Assembly: GCA_026627345.1 (NCBI GenBank)
Contig: JAPNUP010000179.1
Span: forward strand, 1 to 61,189
Length of the DNA: 61,189 nt
Direction of reading: 5' to 3'
From: Bacillota bacterium
GTDB lineage: Bacteria; Bacillota; Bacilli; Alicyclobacillales; SLC66
In this document: positions 45,132 to 53,400 of the stretch, piece by piece
Numbering within the stretch: the stretch's first letter is position 1
Layout: each line of letters starts with the position of its first letter
Program-made: the position numbers and the translations under genes
The notes under the pieces: generated by a model
Database searches by the model: none
Told to the model about the DNA's origin: nothing
What the model saw: only the letters and a program-made list of their open reading frames with translations

Positions 45132-46544
45132 ATGGAGATTATCCTTTCACAAGACTCAGTCGATCAGGCTGAGGCGGCGCTTGTTTTTTTAACCAGTCCG
45201 CTGGCCACTGAAGCGGCCACAGGGTTATTCCTTGAACATCATACAAAAAGAGGAACCTTAACGACCGTTAGAAAGCAAAACGGGAAAACGGTCGTCGGCC
45301 TTGGCCTCGGCGACGCGAGCACCCTGACGATGGAGCGAGTGCGCGACGCTGTAGGTGCAGCCGTTCGGGCAGTGACGGCTGAACGCTACGCTTCGCTATC
45401 GGTCACGTTGCCAGGCATACATGCACAGAGCGAAGAGGTCACTGCCATCGCGGAGGGCCTGTTGCTCGGCGCCTACACATTTGACAAATATAAGCGAGAC
45501 AAACACCCGCTGGCGCTCGGGAAAGTATACCTGCATGCAGCGCAAGACCTGGAGTCTGCCAGGATCAAAGGGCAGTTTCTTGCACGCGGTGCGATCCTCG
45601 CGCGTGATCTTGGCAACGAGCCGCCGAACCGACTTCGTCCAAGTGTCCTGGCCGATTTTGTCGTTCAACATTTTGCATCGACTGCCGCTAAAGTGGAGGT
45701 TTGGGATCAGGCGCAACTGAATGACGCTGGTATGAATGGCATTTTGACGGTAGGCAAAGGAAGCAAGTATCCACCGCGACTGATCGTCATCCGCTATGCG
45801 GGGGATGAGACCAAAGAATTAGTCGCGTTAGTGGGTAAGGGAATCACTTTTGACACAGGTGGTATCAGTCTCAAGAGCGGTCGCGATCTGTCTGACATGC
45901 GCCTCGATATGGCCGGTGCGGCTGCTGTCGTAGGCGCCATAGACGCGCTGGTGGCGTCGCAAGCTCGCTGTAATGTCGTCGGGATCATTGCATCGGCGGA
46001 GAACATTCCTAGTAGTAGTGCAATGCTTCCTGGCGAAATCATTACGTATAGCAACGGCTTATCTGTACAGGTCGGCAATACCGATGCTGAGGGTCGCTTG
46101 GTGTTGGCAGATGCTTTACTGTATGCCGGTCAACTCGGCGCTGCAAAAATCGTGGATATCGCGACACTCACTGGTTCCGCCGCAAGTGCGCTCGGCAAGC
46201 GATACGCCGCTGTGTTTGGAGAAGACGCGCTGGTCGCCGATTTGCTTGACGCAGGTGATACGTCTGGAGATTACCTGTGGCGGATGCCGCTAGTAGACGA
46301 GTATGAGAGCAAACTGGACAGTGTCTATGCAGATATGAACAATATTGGAGGCACTTCGGCTGGAGCGATCATCGCGGCACTGTTTTTACGCCGTTTTGTC
46401 CCACAAGGGACGGCGTGGGCACACGTGGATATGGCAGGTCCGATGGAAAGTGACCAGACAGACGGCTATCGGCCTAAAGGGGCGACAGGTTTCGGTGCAC
46501 GGCTTTTGACTGAGTACGTTTGGTCGACTGTAGAAAACAGGTAG
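45132..46544 (+). CDS. pepA: leucyl aminopeptidase (M17)
   Basis: A 470-residue cytosol aminopeptidase. The catalytic domain has VGKGITFDTGGISLKSG, DMRLDMAGAAAVVGA and NTDAEGRLVLADALLYA, holding the two-metal ligands; the N-terminal domain is about 150 residues. It removes N-terminal residues from peptides. The ATG at 45132 follows GGGTGGG; the frame open upstream overlaps the divergent gene and is not used. Confidence 0.93.
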   Translation: MEIILSQDSVDQAEAALVFLTSPLATEAATGLFLEHHTKRGTLTTVRKQNGKTVVGLGLGDASTLTMERVRDAVGAAVRAVTAERYASLSVTLPGIHAQSEEVTAIAEGLLLGAYTFDKYKRDKHPLALGKVYLHAAQDLESARIKGQFLARGAILARDLGNEPPNRLRPSVLADFVVQHFASTAAKVEVWDQAQLNDAGMNGILTVGKGSKYPPRLIVIRYAGDETKELVALVGKGITFDTGGISLKSGRDLSDMRLDMAGAAAVVGAIDALVASQARCNVVGIIASAENIPSSSAMLPGEIITYSNGLSVQVGNTDAEGRLVLADALLYAGQLGAAKIVDIATLTGSAASALGKRYAAVFGEDALVADLLDAGDTSGDYLWRMPLVDEYESKLDSVYADMNNIGGTSAGAIIAALFLRRFVPQGTAWAHVDMAGPMESDQTDGYRPKGATGFGARLLTEYVWSTVENR

Positions 46545-46690
46545 TAGGCCTACTCAAAATGCGGGAATTGTCGGAAAATCAGGAGAATGGCACAACTTCC
46601 TCGGATGTCCACAAATTTTGACTCCCATTTCTGCGCGTGATCAGTTATACTACTATCAGAGTAAGGCTATGCAACACCGCGTGAAAGAAT

Positions 46691-46731
46691 GCCCCCTAAT
46701 CAGGTTGGTTGACCGCAGGGGGCGTTTTCTT
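46691..46731 (+). terminator. terminator-like hairpin ahead of the 120-residue gene
   Basis: GCCCCCT (46691-46697) pairs with AGGGGGC (46717-46723) around a 19-nt loop, followed by GTTTTCTT. It is 147 bp after pepA and 41 bp before the next start. A TATACT lies at 46646-46651, so it may be either the pepA terminator or an attenuator. Confidence 0.6.
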
Positions 46732-46771
46732 CTCGCGCATAACCACGGCACTCAGGCGAGGATTGAACACC

Positions 46772-47134
46772 ATGCTTCGTTTCGGACTACTGACCGATCA
46801 GAGTCGTAAATCCAAGGCTGCAAGACTGCTATATGAGCACGTGCGGACGAAGGGCAAAGCGACACCGACTACCGCTACACAAGTAGGGCCATGGCCTGTG
46901 CAGGCTGGCTACGACTTGGCAACTACTGATCGGGCGCGAGTCGTCGATCTGCGCTTACATGAAGAACACATGAGTCCCTATTTTAAGACGGACATGAACC
47001 TGTTCCATCTACTGATGCTTGACGACAAGATCGAGATGGCCATTTACAAGACATCTGAAGGTATTCTCTTGGCGTTTGAAGGCTTGCCCGAGAACCCCGA
47101 GCCTTTTGGGGCGCACGGGCACGATATGAGGTAG
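46772..47134 (+). CDS. hypothetical protein, 120 residues
   Basis: Begins MLRFGLLTDQSRKSKAAR; the middle is basic and polar, and the second half (DLRLHEEHMSPYFKTDMNLF, LLMLDDKIEMAIYKTSEGIL) looks folded. GAGG precedes the ATG at about 10 bp. It converges with prsW. No family recognised. Confidence 0.6.
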   Translation: MLRFGLLTDQSRKSKAARLLYEHVRTKGKATPTTATQVGPWPVQAGYDLATTDRARVVDLRLHEEHMSPYFKTDMNLFHLLMLDDKIEMAIYKTSEGILLAFEGLPENPEPFGAHGHDMR

Positions 47135-47140
47135 TCGGTG

Positions 47141-47812
47141 TCAGTGTGCCAGTGGAGACCCTTGGCTTTGTCGGCCGTGCAAAGGAAGTGCTTGGTAATA
47201 GGCGAAACGCACCAACCACATCAGATACGCGATCAAAAGCATGTTGGACACAAAGCCTTGGGCTAGCGCGAAGGCATCATATGTACCGTGCAAGATCGCC
47301 GGTAGCCAGAACGCTTTGCGATAGGAACCTCCGTAGAATTTCGCGCGAGCAAACGCGCTACCCATCACCACACCAAACAGTGCATGCCCGGGAACTGCTG
47401 TGAACGCCCTGACAAAAGCGGTTGTGATGCCGGAACTTGTTACATACAAGACGTTTTCGACAGCTGCAAATCCAAGTCCGATGGCCACCGCGTACACTAC
47501 CCCGTCATAAGGTTCGTCAAATACTGGTTTGTGGTAGACAAACCGCCAAAACACCACACCTTTACATGTTTCTTCCACGGCTCCCGCCACGAAAAAAGCG
47601 GTGAGTAGTGTGGCCAAATAGCCGGTAGGCATATCGGGTGCGGCACTATAGGCATCGAGCAAAGTCCGCTCAAAGAGCCCTGCAGGCAGCACGACCAGCG
47701 CCCCCAGGATAAACAGTCCGGCGACATACAGGGGCGGTTCGCGATGGCGATCGAGCATATAGACGATGACTAGGCCGATGATTGCAGGCAGGATGGCAAG
47801 CGTGATCAGCAT
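47141..47812 (-). CDS. prsW: PrsW family intramembrane metalloprotease
   Basis: A 223-residue multi-pass protein with about seven hydrophobic segments. The family motifs are present: EETCK (Glu80, Glu81, Lys84), FAAVEN (Glu119), and two His regions, PGHALFG and HGTYDAF. PrsW of B. subtilis makes the site-1 cut of anti-sigma factor RsiW; no rsiW or sigW is nearby, so the substrate here is open. AAGGGGG precedes the ATG. Confidence 0.9.
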   Translation of the reverse strand: MLITLAILPAIIGLVIVYMLDRHREPPLYVAGLFILGALVVLPAGLFERTLLDAYSAAPDMPTGYLATLLTAFFVAGAVEETCKGVVFWRFVYHKPVFDEPYDGVVYAVAIGLGFAAVENVLYVTSSGITTAFVRAFTAVPGHALFGVVMGSAFARAKFYGGSYRKAFWLPAILHGTYDAFALAQGFVSNMLLIAYLMWLVRFAYYQALPLHGRQSQGSPLAH

Positions 47813-47883
47813 GGTGAATAACCCCCTTTTGACGACACATCGATAGTGTGTGCAAATGGGGAGTTGCTTAGTTTGAAGGGGCG

Positions 47884-48681
47884 ATGGATGTGCATGGATT
47901 TATGCGAGAACTCGATCACAGTGCGGCGAACCCTGTGCAGTACACGATTCGCTTGGGTGACGACGAAGCGGCAGTCAACGAATGGATTGGCCACACCGTG
48001 ACTGTCACTTTTTTGAACGAGAAGCGTTGCATTGTTTGTAATCGCAAGGTCAACAAACTGTATCAAGGTGGGTACTGTTTTCCGTGTGTCACGTCATTGG
48101 CGCAAACAGATCTTTGCATCGTCAAGCCACACGAATGTCATTTTCACCTCGGTACATGCCGGGATGCCACTTTCGGCGAAACTCACTGCATGATCCCGCA
48201 CTATGTCTATTTGAGTGTCAGCAGTCAAGCCAAAGTGGGACTTACGCGTAAAGGTCGACAACTTCGACGGTGGGTTGACCAAGGCGCGACCAGCGCCGTC
48301 TTGCTGGCTCAGGTCCCGACGCGCAAAGATGCAGGCGAACTGGAAATGGAGATCGCGCGTACGATGCCGGACAAGACGGACTGGCGTAAGCTTGTTCAAG
48401 GCGTGAGCGCCAAGGTCGATTTAATGGAGATGGCTGAAACGGTGAGAGAAGCGCTCTCCGAGCGCTGGCATCCGTTCTGGCTATCCGAACGGGAACTGCA
48501 CACCTTCGAGTATCCTGTTTTGGCCGATCGCACGCCTAAAGCAAAATCTTTTTCCCTGGACAAGACCCCGGTGGTATCTGGCGTATTGATCGGAGTGCGG
48601 GGGCAGTATTTGCTGTTTGACGACGGCGTGCTGCAGATGCGTAAGCATGCAGGTCTGCTTTGTGAGGTAAAAGTCGGATAA
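47884..48681 (+). CDS. DUF2797 domain protein
   Basis: A 265-residue protein with cysteine pairs (CIVCNRKVNKLYQGGYCFPC) followed by CIVKPHECHFH and GETHCMIPHYVYLSVSSQ, the DUF2797 pattern, and GLTRKGRQLRRWVDQGA reminiscent of a GIY-YIG-like segment. Function unknown. GTG at 47890 is an alternative start with better spacing (8 bp) to AAGGGG. Confidence 0.82.
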   Translation: MDVHGFMRELDHSAANPVQYTIRLGDDEAAVNEWIGHTVTVTFLNEKRCIVCNRKVNKLYQGGYCFPCVTSLAQTDLCIVKPHECHFHLGTCRDATFGETHCMIPHYVYLSVSSQAKVGLTRKGRQLRRWVDQGATSAVLLAQVPTRKDAGELEMEIARTMPDKTDWRKLVQGVSAKVDLMEMAETVREALSERWHPFWLSERELHTFEYPVLADRTPKAKSFSLDKTPVVSGVLIGVRGQYLLFDDGVLQMRKHAGLLCEVKVG

Positions 48682-48742
48682 ACACGCCTTTGGCGGGCAT
48701 AATGAGCGTACCACGTCTCGCTTAGCCAAAGGAGGACATCCA

Positions 48743-48937
48743 TTGACCTGGGTGTATGAAGCTCGCTTGTATGACTCGCGTTCAGTGGCCAATTACGTTG
48801 CGATGTGTGTACGGGACGATCAAGTACTGAGAGGTTGCGGTCAACCTTTGGTCCAGATTTATCGGACTCGCCGAGGTAATTACGGCGTTCGGTACACTGC
48901 AGGCCTCTCGTCGCTCGATTCCCATTTGGGGATGTAG
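48743..48937 (+). CDS. small protein, paralogue of the 38835-38999 gene
   Basis: A 64-residue protein starting MTWVYEARLYDSRSVANYV, with IYRTRRGNYGVRYTAGL after a Gly/Cys-rich middle. TTG start with AAAGGAGG 7 bp upstream. Shared positions with the 54-residue paralogue cover WVY, LYDS, RTR, G and YGV. The two copies differ in the middle and in tail length. Unknown family. Confidence 0.65.
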   Translation: MTWVYEARLYDSRSVANYVAMCVRDDQVLRGCGQPLVQIYRTRRGNYGVRYTAGLSSLDSHLGM

Positions 48938-49017
48938 GTTACGGCTACCCACTTGTGTTATGATAGAATGCGTGCACGCAAACGGCGGGCACCATTTATT
49001 GCTGGGAGATGATCCGT

Positions 49018-49326
49018 TTGCCGTCGCCGATTCAAGTGGTCTTTTGTAAAAAGAATCTGGAGCTCCACTCGCAGTCCGTTTATGAGGCTATTGCCCGGGA
49101 CTATCCACACGTAGATCTCGAGATCAAGGATTGTGTAGATCACTGTGGTACTTGTACTGATGTGCCGTTTGCTATTCGCAATAACGGACTGATTGGGGGC
49201 CGTGACGCACGTGATCTGTATCGCAAGCTCGTTCGCGGCATGCAGTTTCTAGAACGTCCCAAGTTGCCGGGAACAGCTGGTTACGAAGAGCCTGTGAAGA
49301 CCGAGGCGCCTACGAAGCAAGCCTAA
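49018..49326 (+). CDS. DUF1450 domain protein (YuzB-like)
   Basis: A 102-residue protein with an N-terminal DUF1450 region (VVFCKKNLELHSQSV, DCVDHCGTCTDVPFAI) including the cysteine cluster CVDHCGTC, which suggests a thioredoxin-like or metal-binding fold. A Pro/Thr/Glu-rich tail follows. The TTG at 49018 is 9 bp from GGGAG; an ATG at 49009 abuts that sequence and is less likely. Confidence 0.82.
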   Translation: MPSPIQVVFCKKNLELHSQSVYEAIARDYPHVDLEIKDCVDHCGTCTDVPFAIRNNGLIGGRDARDLYRKLVRGMQFLERPKLPGTAGYEEPVKTEAPTKQA

Positions 49327-49480
49327 CTTTGGGCTTCCCGGGTCATTTGTCCATATCGAAAAGAGTCACCACGAATATCCTGACACCATACAAGACGTTT
49401 AGGGCGCACCCGCGCCACCAGACGCGAAGGGGAATATGCGGTACGCCGCTATTTCAGGTCAGGAAGCGAGGTGGCTTCTT

Positions 49481-50236
49481 TTGCGTGACGGCAAAGCCCA
49501 AAATCAAAAGCCTGCAAAAAAGGGGTCTCCAAGTAGCAAAGCGGCTAGTCCTATTCGTAAATTAGGAAGTAGCCTGGACTTTGTCACTATCGTCGACCGT
49601 TACAAGGATGCCGTTGTCAATATCGAGGTTGAACAGCCACGCAGTCGTACACGCGTACGTCCGCTTGGGTTTCCTTGGGAGACTCTGCCGGACACGGAAC
49701 CACATGCGATGAATATTGGCACAGGGTTCATTTTTGATCCGCGGGGGTATATCCTGACCAACGAGCATGTGATTCACGGCGCCGACATTGTTCGGGTACA
49801 GGTATTGGGACGAGAAAAGCCGATCACTGCACGCGTGATTGGCAGCGACTACGAACACGACCTCGCCGTTTTGAAAATCACTTTGCCACGTAGTATCCCT
49901 GTCTTAAAGCTCGGACGTTCAAAAGATGTTCGGGTAGGTGAGTGGGTGCTCGCAATTGGTAACCCACTCGGGCTCGATCATTCGGTAACTGTGGGCATCG
50001 TCAGCGCCAAGGAACGACCGATGCAAATCGGCGATCGCTCTTATCCGCACTTACTGCAGACTGATGCGGCGATCAATCGCGGAAATTCAGGCGGACCGCT
50101 GATCAACATGCGGGGTCAAGTGATTGGCATCAACACTGCGGTAAGCCAAAGTTCTCATGGGATTGGTTTTGCCATCGCTGTTGATGTGGTTCGGGAGAAG
50201 CTGAAAGGGATCATGCGCGACGTTTCCAACTGGTGA
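49481..50236 (+). CDS. trypsin-like serine protease (S1C, HtrA type) without PDZ or anchor
   Basis: A 251-residue protein consisting almost only of an S1C protease domain. The catalytic triad is His96 (LTNEHVIHGAD), Asp127 (YEHDLAVL) and Ser203 (RGNSGGPL). HtrA proteins of Bacillota usually have an N-terminal membrane anchor and a C-terminal PDZ domain; neither is present, and no signal peptide is visible, so it may be cytoplasmic. The first 30 residues are basic and probably disordered. The TTG at 49481 has GAGGTGG 6 bp upstream; ATG at 49436 is an alternative. Confidence 0.85.
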   Translation: MRDGKAQNQKPAKKGSPSSKAASPIRKLGSSLDFVTIVDRYKDAVVNIEVEQPRSRTRVRPLGFPWETLPDTEPHAMNIGTGFIFDPRGYILTNEHVIHGADIVRVQVLGREKPITARVIGSDYEHDLAVLKITLPRSIPVLKLGRSKDVRVGEWVLAIGNPLGLDHSVTVGIVSAKERPMQIGDRSYPHLLQTDAAINRGNSGGPLINMRGQVIGINTAVSQSSHGIGFAIAVDVVREKLKGIMRDVSNW

Positions 50237-50240
50237 ACCA

Positions 50241-50269
50241 TTGCATTATTATTCAGGTGACAGTATAGT
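50241..50269 (+). promoter_or_regulatory. sigma-A promoter of the gltB leader
   Basis: TTGCAT (50241-50246) and TATAGT (50264-50269) with a 17-bp spacer, about 20 bp ahead of the structured leader. Confidence 0.7.
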
Positions 50270-50286
50270 AGAAACACAGAGGAAGT

Positions 50287-50411
50287 GCACCTAGGGATCC
50301 GGCTGGGCGTACCAGACAGGACCAAGCGGTGCAGGCCAAACTGAGCCACACCGTGGGGATAAAAGACTCGGCGGAGAGGTTCCCTGATGAAGGGGCTTCA
50401 CCGCTTTTTTG
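50287..50411 (+). promoter_or_regulatory. ykkC-family riboswitch (probably ppGpp type) with terminator, upstream of gltB
   Basis: Conserved ykkC blocks appear in order: CTAGGGATCCGGCTGG (50291-50306), GGACCAAGCGGTG (50319-50331), and CACCGTGGGGATAAAAGACT (50349-50368) followed by GGCGGAGAGG. The last block can instead pair with CTTCACCGC (50396-50404) to form a terminator ending in TTTTTT. Ligand binding would then prevent termination, so an ON switch is expected. Subtype 2a (ppGpp) aptamers are known before amino-acid synthesis genes, including glutamate synthase; guanidine and PRPP subtypes are the alternatives. Confidence 0.8.
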
Positions 50412-50438
50412 TATGCACCGAGAGAAGGAGTGGTAGAC

Positions 50439-53400
50439 GTGGCCTTTTTAGAGAGAGAAGAGCACGATGCGTGTGGGATCGTCGCTTGGGTCGAGAAATC
50501 GTCGGCCCCCACGCGCGATAACGTCGAGCAAGTCTTGCGGGCGCTTGATCAGATGCGTCACCGTGCCGGGTTTGTTTCGCAAGAAGGGGATGGATCCGGC
50601 ATTTTAATGGACATCCCGCGCATCATTTGGGCGCAGCGTTTGGAAACCGAGGGACAAAGCGGATTGCTCGCATTTCAGGAATCTTTCGCGGTCGGACATA
50701 TCATGGCGACTGCGGGCATGCAAGTGAATGAGGACACCTTGCTACCTATGGTCGCACAACTTGCCGAAGCGCACGGTTTTAGACCTTTATGCAGCGTGTG
50801 TGATGCGGTCGATCCAGATGTGTTAGGCCCGGGTGGACGCGCGGAAGACGTACATTTTTATCAGTTTGCCTGGTTGTCGTCTGCACAAGGGAAACAGCAG
50901 ACGGAACGCAACTGTTTCGCGCTATCGCTCGCCATTGAAGAGCAACTAGGTGTACACGTGGCATCATTATCGAGCCATTCGGTCGTGTACAAAGTGCGCG
51001 GTGACAGTGGCACGTTACGCGCTTTTTTCAACGATTTTCGGCATTCGGAGTTTGCCAGCCGGATTACGATCGGACACAATCGGTACTCAACGAACACGAC
51101 GACATCGTCGGAACGGGTTCAGCCGTTCTCCCTTCTCGGTCACAACGGTGAACTCAACACGATTCACCGACTGCGCGAAGAATCTCTCATGCTCGACATC
51201 CAGCCGATCCGGGGGGCCAGTGACTCGCAAGACTTGAATCGCTTGCTCGAAGGGCTCCTTCATCGGTACGGCTATAGTTTGCTAGAAGCCATGGAGCTCA
51301 CGTTTCCCCCTATTATCAATGAGATTAAAAAACTACCTGGTCACCTTCAAGACCAATACATGTATAACCGAGGTCTGTTTGGACCTTTCGCGCAAGGACC
51401 CGCAGGCATTGTATCGCGCTATGGGACAGAAGCGGTGTTTTCTGTCGACGCACTCGGTCTGCGGCCACTTTGGATGGTGGAGACGGCCTCTAGCGTCGTA
51501 TTTAGCTCGGAGCAAGGCGTAGTCCCGATGCCAGACATGGTGCAGGACCCGAAACCGCTATCTCCTGGAGAAAAGGTGTACGTCGAGCTGACTGAAGATG
51601 CAGGTAGCATTGTGTACAGCTACGCGCAGGCGCAGGAGATCGCTCACAGGCGTATGAGCGTTCGTCATGATATGCGCGGCTATGGCCGTAGCCTGTCGTA
51701 TGGAGGACCGGCGCAGAACGAGGAAGTGCAGTTGACACCGAGTCGGGCGCACGATGCACCGCGTGAAGCGCGAATGGCTGCCTTCGGATGGGATTTGGAA
51801 GATACGCGTATCTTGGAAGCGCACGCCAGCAGCGGGGCTGAACCGATTCGCTCACTGGGGTTTGACGGCCCGCTTGCCATCTTGGCTGAGCAGCGACAGA
51901 ATGTCGCGGATTTTCTCAAAGAGACTGTGGCTGTCGTCACGAATCCAGCCATTGATCGCGAACGAGAAATTGAACACTTTTCGACACGCGTTGTGCTCGG
52001 GACGCGACCGGTCATACAGGGAGGCAGCAAAGGGAAACGGCGTCTAGAGATTCAAAGTCCTCTGCTTTTGGGCGGGAGCACACTCCCTGAAGCCGATCGC
52101 TATCGTGCCACCGCGCACAAAGTCGGTACACAATTGTTTGAAGACGTTATTCGCTTTTTTGCACAGCGTCCCGAGGATGTGGCAGAACTGTTTCCCCGGA
52201 TAGAACCTGAGGAAAGCATTCCTGATGCACTCGCTAGACTTCATGAAGAGGTGCGTCATGCTGTCGCTAAAGGGGCTACTATCGTCATTCTTGATGACCG
52301 ATTTTCCTTTGACGATGGGGCGACTTTCCTCGATCCTGCGCTGTGTGTGAGTTTGGCGCATCAAACCCTTCGCGACGATCGCGTCGACGGCGTCAGCGCC
52401 AGGCGACAAGTGAGTGTGCTTGTCCGCTCAGGCGCGATTCGCAGTCTGCATGATATCGCCGTGTTGATTGGGCTCGGTGCCGATGCGTTGTGCCCGTACC
52501 TGTACTTTGAATCTGCGCATGCGATCGATGGTTACAAAGGTATTGAAAACGCCTATTTAGCTCTGACAAAAGGGCTCGAGAAGGTGATCTCCACACTCGG
52601 TATTCATGAGCTAAGAGGATATGATCGACTGTTTTCTGGTATCGGCTTGGCACAAGAAGTTGCCCAACTGCTAGAGATCAAGTCCTTCTTCGAACAAGCT
52701 GCGATAGGGGCTTCTTTTACAGCCTTTTGCGAGACAGCTCGGTTACGGGCGAAGCAGCTACGGAGTAGTCAGAAGACGGCGCTGCCGCGGCCTTATCAGT
52801 TGTGGCCACGTATCTGGAAGTCCGCTGGAGACGTGGCGGCGGGCACGTTGGCGTATAGTGCCTACAGTGGAAAACTGCAAGAGCTCGAAGAAAAGCAACC
52901 CATTTCGCTACGTCACTTGCTTGATGTCGCATGTGGAGACTCCACTGTGCATCCGCGTGATGTGGATCTGTCTGTTGCGGATCATTCGCTTCCTTTTCTC
53001 ATCAGTTCGATGTCTTTTGGCTCCCAGGGGGAGACAGCCTTTCGGGCCTACGCGCATGCGGCAGCGCAGCTTGACATGATCTCGCTCAATGGCGAAGGCG
53101 GCGAGATCAAAGATATGCTTGGCAAGTATCCGAAGCATCGGGGGCATCAGGTCGCTTCAGGTCGCTTTGGTGTCAACGCTGAGCTTTGCAACTCTGCAGA
53201 CTTACTGGAAATCAAAATTGGTCAAGGAGCAAAACCTGGCGAAGGCGGTCATTTGCCAGGGTCCAAAGTCTCTGTGAAGGTCGCGGCGGCTCGAAATGCA
53301 CGGCAAGGAACGGACCTGATTTCGCCTTCTAACAATCACGACATCTATTCCATCGAAGATTTGGCGCAGATGATCGACGAACTAAAGACGGTGAACGCGC

